Positions 34,723-43,013 of a DNA stretch of 64,000 bases are shown here, piece by piece. Below the pieces are notes generated by a model. It was not told where the DNA came from, did no database searches, and saw nothing but the letters and a program-made list of their open reading frames with translations. Numbering within the stretch: position 1 is the first letter of the stretch; each line of letters opens with the position of its first letter. A program made the position numbers and the translations under genes. This DNA comes from Nitrosopumilus sp. (GTDB lineage Archaea > Thermoproteota > Nitrososphaeria > Nitrososphaerales > Nitrosopumilaceae): NCBI GenBank assembly GCA_029862745.1, contig JAOTWS010000001.1:124001-188000 (forward strand). Reading direction: 5' to 3'.

Positions 34723-36183
34723 TTATGATTTATCTTGTATTGGAATCGGATCAATTGCTTCATTTACAAACCCTCCCTTCTGACTTTCAGGTGACGGAAT
34801 TTTCTTTGCCTTACCCATACCAAGAGTGGTAATAACAACAGACATCATAATTATGACAAATACAATTTGTGGATATGCCTCTGCATTGGGCAGTCCCATG
34901 GTAAGCGGAAATGTTGCAAGCACTGCAGCTGCCAAACCTCTTGGAATCATAACAGATGTCACTTTTCTGTCCAGTTTGGAAAATCTTTTGGTTAGAGTAG
35001 TTTTGGTGAGAATAACTCGTCCTACATAAATTAACACAGTTGCAACTATGCCAAATATGATATATTCTACATTTCCGAAACTTGCAAGCAACCCTACAAA
35101 CACAAAGAAGAATGTCCTTACAAGAAATGTCAGTTGGTTGTGCATGGAATCATCCAAATCCACCTTTGGTAACTTGAATCTCAGATATCGTGAGAGGTGT
35201 TTCTTGTTTCCAAGCATTAGACCAAATACCAAAGCTGTTAGAGCACCTGATTCACCAAATGCATTTGCCATAAAGTAAAGCACAAACAAAATTCCAAGAG
35301 TTAACATGTATGCGTGTTGGCTGTTAGATAGTTTTGTTGTAAGATACATCCAGGGAATCCCTACACCAAATCCAAGAATAAGTCCAACTGCAATGGCCCT
35401 TCCAATCGTGTCACCTAAAGTGTTAATATTCAAATTACCTGTCAATACAGCCTCAAAAAGAACAAATGCAACAATTGTTGCCAAGATGTCAGTCAATGCA
35501 GATTCAAAGCTCAGCATTGATTTTGCATCTCCGGAAATACGAAGATTTCTTACCAAACCAAATACTATAGCAGAACTACTTCCACCCACTATAGACCCAA
35601 GTAATATGCTTTCAATCCAACCCCATTCCAGCCAATAGTGAGCAAGACTTGTTACTATTACAACGGATATGACAAATCCAATTATGGATAAAATAGATGC
35701 AAAGTGAGCTGTCTTTACCATGCTCTTGATCTCAAGATTCAGACCTCCATCAAACATGATAATTATTAATGCCAATGCTGCAAAATAGGGTACCACCTCT
35801 AGAACAACTTCGGGTTGAATTATACCAAATACAGGCCCAATTAACACACCAAGTATCATAATGAATGCAACATCTGGGATTCCAGTTTTTTTGAAGAAAG
35901 ATTCTCCAATCACCCCAAAGAAAATGACAACACCGGCTGCCAATAATAACACAGGCGCAGATACTAGAGAGGATTCAGAGGAAGACAGAGATACCATTGT
36001 ATCATGCATATTTGCAAGACCATTGATGAGGAAATTTGATGTATCATCATCAGACAAATTAAATGACGGAAACATAGAAAATAATCTTAATTTTAATTCT
36101 TGAAAGTCTGATGACAAAATAGAGAAATCGCGAAAATAATTTTTCAGTGTATCTACCATGCTAAAGAGAAAGAATATTTCCAT
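34723..36183 (-). CDS. CPA1-family (NhaP-like) Na+/H+ antiporter, 486 aa
   Basis: Twelve or so membrane helices. Signature segments are FKKTGIPDVAFIMILGVLIG, ALALIIIMFDGGLNLEIKSM (FDGG is the CPA1 hallmark) and GSIVGGSSSAIVFGLVRNL with SFESALTDILAT (acidic transport residues). MIPRGLAAAVLATFPL follows. The extra N-terminal 50 residues are polar. It is a cytoplasmic pH and Na+ regulator, near the CPA2 antiporter and mechanosensitive channel. Confidence 0.92.
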   Translation of the reverse strand: MEIFFLFSMVDTLKNYFRDFSILSSDFQELKLRLFSMFPSFNLSDDDTSNFLINGLANMHDTMVSLSSSESSLVSAPVLLLAAGVVIFFGVIGESFFKKTGIPDVAFIMILGVLIGPVFGIIQPEVVLEVVPYFAALALIIIMFDGGLNLEIKSMVKTAHFASILSIIGFVISVVIVTSLAHYWLEWGWIESILLGSIVGGSSSAIVFGLVRNLRISGDAKSMLSFESALTDILATIVAFVLFEAVLTGNLNINTLGDTIGRAIAVGLILGFGVGIPWMYLTTKLSNSQHAYMLTLGILFVLYFMANAFGESGALTALVFGLMLGNKKHLSRYLRFKLPKVDLDDSMHNQLTFLVRTFFFVFVGLLASFGNVEYIIFGIVATVLIYVGRVILTKTTLTKRFSKLDRKVTSVMIPRGLAAAVLATFPLTMGLPNAEAYPQIVFVIIMMSVVITTLGMGKAKKIPSPESQKGGFVNEAIDPIPIQDKS

Positions 36184-36494
36184 GTAAGATAGACTTTATT
36201 TTAAATAAGCTTAATAGAATTACAAGTCAAGCAAAATTGATTAACAGAGATATGAAAAAAGCTGTTCTTCTCATACACAGTTAGTTTAATTTAGAATTAT
36301 TCATGGGTTATAGTTTTAAGGAAATTTTGTAATTGGTTGTAATTCAAATTATGATCAGACTATGTTTTTATAAATATACCCAATAACTTGAAATTTATCA
36401 AAAGTCTTTCTAAAGGTAAATAGACCACAAGCCACTTCATTTACCTTTGTTCAAATCTTTATTATATACAAAAAATGACGATCAATGTATTAGT

Positions 36495-37073
36495 ATGAAA
36501 TATGTTTTGATAGTTCCAGTATTAGTCTTATTGACCACTACATTATCTCCAGACGTTTTGGCCGAGAGCGTTGACAAAGAGTGGATAATGTCTGCAGGAG
36601 AAAAACCACTTGCAAATATTGATAAAGAAATCAAAGTTTCCATGATAAAATCTCAAACAGTGTCTCCTGATGGAAGTACTTGGATATTTCTTACAACTTC
36701 AAAGCCAGCAGAAGGCAAACAAATGACGATCAATGTAAGATTTACAGACAAGGATGGGAAAGAGTTAGAGCACATCAATTATGACATCAATGTTTCTCAG
36801 AATGGCAAAGTTGTGTTGTCAGAAAAGATGATACATCAGCATATAGGTATTGACGATCATAGAACAAAAATACTGTCTACAGATGACAAGGTAGATATCA
36901 ATATAACATTACAGGGAATAGGAATGAGCAAGCCATTTACTGGTCCACAGGGAGAGTCCATCGTTGTTACGGTAGTACCCGAATTTGGGGCAATTGTCAT
37001 GATGATCCTTGGCATATCGCTTCTGAGTATTATTATAGTAAGCACAAAAAATAAAATTATGATCAAACCATAA
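36495..37073 (+). CDS. Exported protein with PEFG-CTERM sorting signal, 192 aa
   Basis: Starts at ATG 36495: signal peptide MKYVLIVPVLVLLTTTLSP with cleavage after VLA. The body is a beta-rich domain (GSTWIFLTTSKPAEGKQMTI, HINYDINVSQNGKV). It ends VPEFGAIVMMILGISLLSII followed by IVSTKNK: the PEFG motif, membrane helix and basic tail form the archaeosortase/PEFG-CTERM signal found in these archaea. The protein should be anchored or processed at the cell surface. Function of the body unknown. Confidence 0.85.
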   Translation: MKYVLIVPVLVLLTTTLSPDVLAESVDKEWIMSAGEKPLANIDKEIKVSMIKSQTVSPDGSTWIFLTTSKPAEGKQMTINVRFTDKDGKELEHINYDINVSQNGKVVLSEKMIHQHIGIDDHRTKILSTDDKVDINITLQGIGMSKPFTGPQGESIVVTVVPEFGAIVMMILGISLLSIIIVSTKNKIMIKP

Positions 37074-37125
37074 AGCCTCTTGAAGGAAAAAAGATTATTT
37101 TATAAATTATAATTTACGTAATAGT

Positions 37126-37187
37126 TCCACGTGGACATGATGAATCACATACGAGATACATTCCATGCATGTTACATTGTGATTACA
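37126..37187. promoter_or_regulatory. Bipartite intergenic element A
   Basis: Contains TCCACGTGGA (perfect palindrome, 37126-37135) and, 36 bases from CCACGTGG to CCATGCATGTT (37163-37173). The same two blocks with the same spacing occur at 41243 (element B), followed in both by GTTAG. A TATA-like GATACATT lies between. Looks like a promoter with an upstream operator, but no gene follows directly on plus. Confidence 0.4.
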
Positions 37188-37318
37188 GTTAGTGATAAAA
37201 GTAAAAGACTCAAGTGGAAGTGATTAAAGATTTATGCTCTAATTATTAATAAAAAAAATAACGAATGAGTAAGATGGGAATACAAATAATCTTTTCCCCA
37301 TAATGGTTTTACTCCTAA

Positions 37319-37675
37319 TCACTCCAGATTCTTTTCAATCTTTTCTGTGATCGCATTGGCTAATTCTTTGCTTTTTTCTGACTCTATTATTATCTTGGAG
37401 TAAAAGTTAGTCTTTAACATCAAGACCAGATAATCATACTTTCTTTTCTTGACATACCAGAATTGTTTTTGTGTTCCTGCAAGATAAGTTCCAAGCTCCA
37501 AAATCTTTGGCATATTAGTTCCTGCAACCCTGAATCCAGATAAATTGTGAGGAGGTTCAGAAAACGCAGAAACAATGTTACGGTATGGAATGTAAAATGA
37601 TCCTTTAGCAGCACCGATCTTTTCCAAAATATTGAGTTTGATTCTTAAATGATCATAGTAAAGGAGTATTTTCAT
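37319..37675 (-). CDS. Hypothetical PH-like-fold protein, 118 aa
   Basis: Seven short beta strands and a C-terminal amphipathic helix (EKSKELANAITEKIEKNLE) are laid out as in bacterial PH-like domains. Stretches include LNILEKIGAAKGSFYIPYRN, GFRVAGTNMPKILELGTYLA and QKQFWYVKKRKYDYLVLML. No membrane segment. The PH-like assignment is from pattern only. Confidence 0.6.
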   Translation of the reverse strand: MKILLYYDHLRIKLNILEKIGAAKGSFYIPYRNIVSAFSEPPHNLSGFRVAGTNMPKILELGTYLAGTQKQFWYVKKRKYDYLVLMLKTNFYSKIIIESEKSKELANAITEKIEKNLE

Positions 37676-37788
37676 TTTCTAACTCTCCAATTGTTGTGTT
37701 TGATCTAAGTTGTCACTGGAATATATTTTTGACAAGTGTGAATTCTATATGCTATCTTTGATTTTATTGGTGCAAAAGGAGTTATGAT

Positions 37789-37938
37789 TTACGGATACAC
37801 TTTTGGCCAGTCTGAGTATTCTTTACCGTATTTGTAGGACAATATGTTTTTCTTCATAACTTTAAGATAATCATCGGTAATGGTGATGGATATCCCTCTA
37901 GACCATTTTGTGTTTCCACATTTGAGACATTTGACCAT
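37789..37938 (-). CDS. CxxC mini protein, 49 aa
   Basis: Starts MVKCLKCGNTKWSRGISITI, with a single C4-x2-C7 pair and then a basic helix and KYGKEYSDWPKVYP. A half zinc ribbon that might dimerise around one metal. Lies between the PH-like gene and msrA. No named family. Confidence 0.5.
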   Translation of the reverse strand: MVKCLKCGNTKWSRGISITITDDYLKVMKKNILSYKYGKEYSDWPKVYP

Positions 37939-38100
37939 GTCTAAACAAAAGATAAAGATTTGAAAAATCTTCTGTTTTTAAATTATTATCTGTGCAACTA
38001 GGAAACATAGCAAGATCACCAACAAGTAAAATGTAATCTTAACATTCTGAAAAAATCTTTATCGGTAAAAACAATATAACCTCATTTTTCTAGTTATCTC

Positions 38101-38640
38101 ATGCAAGCAACGTTTGCCAATGGGTGTTTTTGGTGTACTGAAGCTATTTTTACAAGAGTAGATGGGATAAAATCCACAATTCCAGGGTATTCTGGAGGTA
38201 CAATTGAAAATCCATCATATGAACAGGTATGTACCGGGACAACAGGACATGCAGAAGTTGCTCAAATAGAGTTTGATCCCATAGTCATACCCTTTGAAAA
38301 ACTATTGGATATTTTCTGGCATACACATGATCCCACTACACTTAACAGACAAGGAAATGATGTTGGAACACAATATAGATCTGCAATATTTTATCACAAT
38401 GAGGAACAAAAACAGATTGCAGAAAAATCAAAAAAAAGACTTGAGGAAAGTCATGTTTTTGGCGATCCCATTGTGACTGAAATTGTGCCATTGATCAAGT
38501 TTTATGCAGCAGAAGATTATCACAAAAAGTATTATGATTTGAATAAGGATGTACCATATTGCAAGTTTGTCATTGAACCCAAAATTGGAAAGATGTTAAA
38601 ACAGTACAGAAATGAATTGAAAACAGAATATGTAAACTAA
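38101..38640 (+). CDS. msrA: Peptide methionine sulfoxide reductase MsrA
   Basis: Repairs methionine-S-sulfoxide in proteins. The active site GCFWC at residues 8-12 with the catalytic Cys9 is intact, as are GYSGGTIENPSYEQVCTGTTGHAE (as pattern, residues about 29-50) and FWHTHDPTT. Length 179 is normal. The single-domain enzyme begins directly at the core, with no signal peptide, so it acts in the cytoplasm. No MsrB nearby. Confidence 0.96.
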   Translation: MQATFANGCFWCTEAIFTRVDGIKSTIPGYSGGTIENPSYEQVCTGTTGHAEVAQIEFDPIVIPFEKLLDIFWHTHDPTTLNRQGNDVGTQYRSAIFYHNEEQKQIAEKSKKRLEESHVFGDPIVTEIVPLIKFYAAEDYHKKYYDLNKDVPYCKFVIEPKIGKMLKQYRNELKTEYVN

Positions 38641-38710
38641 TTCTGCAGACTTGTTTTACTTCGTTGCATAATCCATAACATTTACTGTCGTAATTGACTA
38701 CATTCCAAAC

Positions 38711-38863
38711 ATGCCTGTATTAATATCGATAATTGGATTATTTGTCTATGTTCCTCTAATATTAGATACAATCCTAACAGTGCAAAAAATAACGAACTCA
38801 AACATGAATGCGTTGCTAGATGAAGATATACAAGATAACGATAGAGATGATCAGCATAAATGA
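38711..38863 (+). pseudogene. Out-of-frame membrane/signal segment before the cupredoxin gene
   Basis: From ATG 38711 the frame reads MPVLISIIGLFVYVPLILDT then ILTVQKITNSNMNALLDEDI and a polar end. The first 25 residues form a membrane or signal helix. It overlaps the start of the cupredoxin gene (38820) in a different frame. Exported cupredoxins normally carry such a segment in frame, so this may be the displaced signal region of the cupredoxin. Confidence 0.3.
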
Positions 38864-39365
38864 TGAAATCATGTGGATTAATGAGGATTCAGATTTTCAT
38901 TCTGCGACAAGCGGAAAACCAGGTATGACAGATGATATATTTAACAGTGGACTTTTCCCATCTGAAGAGTCTTGGACATTTACATTTACCACTCCAGAAA
39001 AATATGATTATTTTTGCACCATACATCCGTGGATGATAGGAAAGATTACAGTGCTTCCAATTCAACAAAGTGACAAAAACAAATACAGTGCATTAAACAT
39101 TGCAGAATGGATCAAAACCAATGCAAAATGGTGGTCCACAAACCAGATATCTAACTCTGATTTTGCAAAAGGTCTGGAACATCTAATCAAGACTGGTGTG
39201 ATCACGCTTCCTCACAATACCAATCCAGAGCAGACAGAAGATGAAATGCAGATTCCCGAATGGCTAAAAAAGAATGCTGGCTGGTGGTCACAAGGTTTGC
39301 TCTCTGACGAGGAATTTGCACAGAACATCCAATATTTGGCAATAAACTGCATGATCAGGATTTAA
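38820..39365 (+). CDS. Type 1 copper cupredoxin with two WWS repeats, lacking an in-frame signal peptide
   Basis: Residues 1-80 are a plastocyanin-like domain with the full type 1 copper set: His27 (DFHSA) and the loop CTIHPWM (Cys, His, Met near residues 66-72). Two C-terminal repeats (AEWIKTNAKWWSTNQISNSD, PEWLKKNAGWWSQGLLSDEE) match the exported-protein repeat of 15285. The domain begins abruptly at strand 2 and no signal peptide is in frame; see 38711. It would act in electron transfer outside the membrane. Such proteins are numerous in ammonia oxidisers, where copper replaces heme carriers. Confidence 0.75.
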   Translation: MKIYKITIEMISINDEIMWINEDSDFHSATSGKPGMTDDIFNSGLFPSEESWTFTFTTPEKYDYFCTIHPWMIGKITVLPIQQSDKNKYSALNIAEWIKTNAKWWSTNQISNSDFAKGLEHLIKTGVITLPHNTNPEQTEDEMQIPEWLKKNAGWWSQGLLSDEEFAQNIQYLAINCMIRI

Positions 39366-39397
39366 AGAATTCTTTTGAAATAAAATAAATAAAAAAA

Positions 39398-39685
39398 TTA
39401 GCTTGTTGGATTCATCAACGCTGCACGTTCTTTGAGTTTTTGGTCTATTGGCGCAATTATGTACTCATTTGGTTCAAAATCACATGGTCCAATATTAATT
39501 GCATATCCATCAAGTGTTTCTACTATACAACCCTCACCCGTATTTGCAATCACCTTTACTCTTTCTTCAATCTGATCTGGAGATGTATACCACATCAGAT
39601 ATACAAACAAAGAAACTGCAACAACTGCAATTACTCCACCCACAATTAAGATAGATTTTTTGTTATTTTTTGTCGCGGTAGACAT
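39398..39685 (-). CDS. Membrane-anchored hypothetical protein, 95 aa
   Basis: Begins at ATG 39685 (MSTATKNNKKSILIVGGVIA) rather than the upstream ATG, giving a basic N-terminus and one membrane helix (ILIVGGVIAVVAVSLFVYLM). The extracellular part has two Cys and a compact beta-rich fold (GEGCIVETLDGYAINIGPCD). No family recognised; the two Cys may form a disulfide. Confidence 0.6.
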   Translation of the reverse strand: MSTATKNNKKSILIVGGVIAVVAVSLFVYLMWYTSPDQIEERVKVIANTGEGCIVETLDGYAINIGPCDFEPNEYIIAPIDQKLKERAALMNPTS

Positions 39686-39796
39686 AAAACAGATTTTTTT
39701 GAATTTAATTAAAAGAGGACAGATATTTTCCAAATGTGGAATTCAGTCATGAAAAATGACATTTATCTTATATTGAATTATTTGTTTTCTTAAACA

Positions 39797-40440
39797 ATGA
39801 AAAAATACGACACCCGTGCTAGGAGTTTCTGAAGACTATGAAAGTTGTACTGTTTATGAAAATCTAGAAGCAAAAATACTAGACATTAGACCAAGAGATT
39901 CTCACAAGTTTGGAATATCAAAGAGCAACTTGATTGCAATCCAAAAGAGAATCAGAAGCAAAGACTCTCAAGTGAAACTCCAGAAAGGCACCGTCAAAAA
40001 ACTCCAAAAGGCGTTTTCGAGCATAGTTTCGGGAAACTTCCGGAAAGATAGAGAACACTTTCGGAATGATAAATCAAGATACCAGAATGATAGATGGCAA
40101 CACCGGATTGACAGAAGATAATACTGGATTGATAACTGAAACTAATGAGGTAGAACGTACTACAAGCGGAAGAAAAAGGCGCAGTAAAGAACGAGGCAAG
40201 GACAGAAAACCTAGAAACTTTCCCTTACCTACAATCAAAAACTTGCCACAGTTCAGAGACAAATCTCATGAAGAAGTTAGACAATACATCATACAGAAAA
40301 AAGGAGTTGATATTGGAGGTAACTTTAATCTTGGAAGTATAATCATACCAATCTTAATCGTGTCTGCAATAGCGGCAGGAGGATACGGATTGTACTGGTT
40401 GATAAAGCAACTACAGAAACGAAGAGAAGTAATTACAAAT
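39797..40440 (+). pseudogene. Frameshifted gene (about 200 codons) with lost downstream end
   Basis: ATG 39797 reads MKKYDTRARSF then stop; removing one T restores EDYESCTVYENLEAKILDIR and on through FGISKSNLIAIQKRIRSKD. Near 40020-40045 the credible coding moves one frame again (GKIENTFGMINQDTRMIDGN, TGLTEDNTGLITETNEVERT), a heptad-like repeat region, followed by a basic region and a membrane helix (IIIPILIVSAIAAGGYGLYW). After about 40440 the frame runs antisense through the ArsB pseudogene. At least two frameshifts; original family unknown. Confidence 0.55.
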
Positions 40441-40485
40441 ATCGAAATGCAGTTTGATTTAGCTGCTTTTCAAATGTTTTGCTAC

Positions 40486-41217
40486 CTATGGCATCAGAGG
40501 CATCTGAATGTACACAAGTATGGTTGCAACAATCATCGTGGGAATCGAGATTACCGCACCTGGCTTTATCCATTCCTTCAGCTAGATGTTTCCACGTTTT
40601 CTCCTCTCAAGCATTCCAATTGCTACTATGTTTGCAGTGCTGCCAATGAGTGTAAGGTTGCCAAAGAACGTCCCACCAAACAGTATTGCCCATCAGAACG
40701 GATAGTTATCCACTCCAATATCTCCAAACTCGTGAACCACTGGAATGAATGTTGCCACTGCAAGCACGTTGTCCATCAGTGCGCTGAGTATGCTGACCAC
40801 AGGTACAAAGATGAAGAATAGGTTCGTCTCATCGTTTCCGCTGATATCATACATGCCCTCTGCCAGTACTGTAGTGACACCAAGCATCTTCATTGTACCC
40901 ACTGATGCAAACAAAAAGATGAAGAATGCCAATGTCCACCAATCCACCCGCTTTTCTACCATCTCTCGTGCCTTGTTGTGGTTTAGAAATAACACTATTC
41001 CTGCTGCCGCAAACGCAACTCCGGGTAATAATACATTTTTTTCAAGACCCAAGACTTCTTCCATTGGACTATGAGCTACAAGGGCAGCGATTGTACCTAT
41101 GAAAATGATCCATGGAACCTTGAAGCTCTCTTTTTGTGATGTCACATCTACTCCGGATGCCGTACTGTTTTCCACCAATATCTCCTCTGTCTTTTGAGAA
41201 CGTAATGCATCTCCCAT
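40486..41217 (-). pseudogene. ArsB/NhaD-type transporter remnant (C-terminal half, two nonsense codons)
   Basis: The minus frame reads KVPWIIFIGTIAALVAHSPM, RVDWWTLAFFIFLFASVGTM and LSALMDNVLAVATFIPVVHE, typical of the second half of ArsB/NhaD (SLC13-like) permeases. After VDNYPF a TGA stop (probably a former TGG) precedes WAILFGGTFFGNLTLIGSTA, and TAG interrupts again after KRGNI before LKEWIKPGAVISIPTMIVAT. The N-terminal half (about 200 residues) is missing. A decayed arsenite or Na+/H+ transporter. Confidence 0.75.
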
Positions 41218-41242
41218 CTACCATGTTATGATTCCAATAGTA

Positions 41243-41340
41243 TCCACGTGGGTCTGAAATGACACTGCATAACTATATCCCATGCATGTTTTACTGGGGA
41301 ATAGTTAGAGCGATTTATTTTGTACTAATTTAAGAAATTT
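41243..41340 (+). promoter_or_regulatory. Bipartite intergenic element B, with transcript-like 3' part
   Basis: CCACGTGG at 41244-41251 and CCATGCATGTT at 41280-41290 repeat element A (37126) with identical 36-base spacing. A TATA-like CTATATC lies around 41275, and about 26 bases later is ATAGTTAGAGCG (41301-41312), which recurs at 42899 (element C). From there 27 of 40 bases match C. It lies just 5' of the broken transporter and outside any gene. Confidence 0.45.
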
Positions 41341-41477
41341 TAGATATTGACCTTCAAATCAATATATCATATTTTACCAAACTGAAATTGGGAATTGATT
41401 TATTTTTTATACTAAGATAAAATGAAATATCGGCTAGGAATTAAGTTATGAGGACTCGTAATAGAATTTTTCAAATC

Positions 41478-41978
41478 TCAAATATTTTTGGAATCTTTTT
41501 TGTATAGTTTGGTAAAGTAAACTCCAACGTTAACAGCTAGAACAAACAAAGTTGCCGCAATTACGTGGGAGATTATCGATGCCAAATAAGGTTCTTGTTC
41601 CATACTCAAAAAATGATAATGTAAAAACCATCTTGACGAAAGATAAATAATTTCAGCAGCCCCTACCGAAGTAACAATTTTGACGAAATCTTTTCGAAGT
41701 TTCTTTCTATCTATTGTACCTGTGCCTGTAACGTATTTTTCTTTGTTGTCCCTATAGTAGAGAATGCCAAAAACAAGATAGTAAATTGCATAACTTACTA
41801 TGACGGTCATGGTTGCATTGATGTATTCTGTTTGTCCCTTGATAGATTGTGAAAACAAAGCCGAAACAAACATTGCAGAGGCAATTGAAACAATCAGATT
41901 TCGATTTAATATGGCATAATCTCTGTAGTTCCCAATAACGGATTTTATTCTAAACTGCAAATTTTTTGTAAAATCCAT
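41478..41978 (-). CDS. Four-helix membrane protein, 166 aa
   Basis: Four membrane segments: NLIVSIASAMFVSALF, ATMTVIVSYAIYYLVFGILY, FVKIVTSVGAAEIIYLSSRW and SIISHVIAATLFVLAVNVGV. A basic loop lies between helices 2 and 3. No motif identifies a transporter or enzyme; it could be a GtrA-like or sensor-type protein. Only 12 bases downstream of the methyltransferase gene, so probably co-transcribed. Confidence 0.65.
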   Translation of the reverse strand: MDFTKNLQFRIKSVIGNYRDYAILNRNLIVSIASAMFVSALFSQSIKGQTEYINATMTVIVSYAIYYLVFGILYYRDNKEKYVTGTGTIDRKKLRKDFVKIVTSVGAAEIIYLSSRWFLHYHFLSMEQEPYLASIISHVIAATLFVLAVNVGVYFTKLYKKDSKNI

Positions 41979-41990
41979 GATGATAACCTG

Positions 41991-42743
41991 TTAGATCTCT
42001 TTACTTGGAAACACGTTACCAAATGTCTGAATTTTACCCTCCACTTTAACTTCAATAGGAATTGGTCTGACGTTTTCTGAATTCAATATTGATTTGAGCT
42101 GAGTTTTAGTAAACCATTGACTCCTAAATCCCAAACTGTTGTGGAAAACCCGATTCTCTTCATCAAAAGAATCATCATCTATTCTTCTTATCATAGGTAT
42201 CATGAGTCTGTAGAGTCGTGGTGCGACAAAACCGAAATTATCTCCATTAAATGCAGTAATTATGACCAAACCCTCCTTTCCAGCAATTTTTCTCATATTG
42301 TCTACAAATGATTGTCTTTTCTCAGATGGGATCACTCCAAGCGTGTTATACAGGCACATCACGATGTTAGTACGTTCTGAATTGAAATGGTCCGAAAGAT
42401 TAGGGTCTGTTAGATCTAGTTGTAAAAATTTGATATTGTTTGGGTTTCGACTGTGATTTTCTTTTTTTTGGTTGGCACGCCTTATCATGGGTTTTGATAC
42501 CTCTACCCCTACAAACTCGACAGAATCTTTCTCAAGCATTTTATCTAGTGCAAATATTGCCCTGCCAGTACCTGCACCCATATCTATGATTGAGCAGTTT
42601 TTGTTAGATTGACAAATATTTCTGCATAGATTGGAGAGAATTTCTATTTCTCTATCAAGATATCTGACGATTGTAGGATCTTGATTGGATTCAACACTTT
42701 TGTCATAATCTGACGCCATATCGTCCCAGAGACCATCCTTCAT
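41991..42743 (-). CDS. Class I SAM-dependent methyltransferase, 250 aa
   Basis: Motif I is IIDMGAGTGRAIFAL (about residues 52-66), the acidic motif II follows at VEFVGVEVSKPMI, and motif IV-like LQLDLTDP and IVMCLYNTLGVIP are present. No domain indicates the substrate; the MKDGLWDDMASDYDKSVES start resembles small-molecule (UbiE/lipid type) methyltransferases. Likely co-expressed with the downstream membrane protein at 41478. Confidence 0.85.
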   Translation of the reverse strand: MKDGLWDDMASDYDKSVESNQDPTIVRYLDREIEILSNLCRNICQSNKNCSIIDMGAGTGRAIFALDKMLEKDSVEFVGVEVSKPMIRRANQKKENHSRNPNNIKFLQLDLTDPNLSDHFNSERTNIVMCLYNTLGVIPSEKRQSFVDNMRKIAGKEGLVIITAFNGDNFGFVAPRLYRLMIPMIRRIDDDSFDEENRVFHNSLGFRSQWFTKTQLKSILNSENVRPIPIEVKVEGKIQTFGNVFPSKEI

Positions 42744-42898
42744 TGTTTGAACTTTTTAGAATTTGTATATGGGTTTTGTTGTTGTTATTGATTGCTAGAA
42801 TCTCTAAAAAGAAATTACTACAGTAACTTGACGTTTCTAGATGATTTTTTTATCTAACATCTTTGTTGATTTGAATATTCGATAACCTGTATGGTGAT

Positions 42899-42938
42899 AT
42901 AGTTAGAGCGGAAGATTTTGCACTTTCTAAAAGAGTTC
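42899..42938 (+). promoter_or_regulatory. Element C: repeat of the AGTTAGAGCG region
   Basis: ATAGTTAGAGCG at 42899-42910 is identical to 41301-41312, and the following 28 bases are partly similar (27 of 40 matches overall). A TATA-like GAATATTCG around 42876 lies about 25 bases upstream, as in element B. It is divergent from the methyltransferase gene and 105 bases ahead of the parvulin. It may mark a small RNA or a leader with a start site at AGTTAG. Confidence 0.4.
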
Positions 42939-43013
42939 AAATTTGAATTGAGAGTTTTGACTGAAATTGAACCATGTAAGAATTATTAGGATGTAGAAAA
43001 AACAAGAGTTAGA

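Noticed and set aside
40744-41074. Plus-strand frames opposite the transporter remnant, including the long frame to 40821
   Set aside because: They are antisense to the coherent ArsB/NhaD sequence; the plus frame is credible only up to about 40440.
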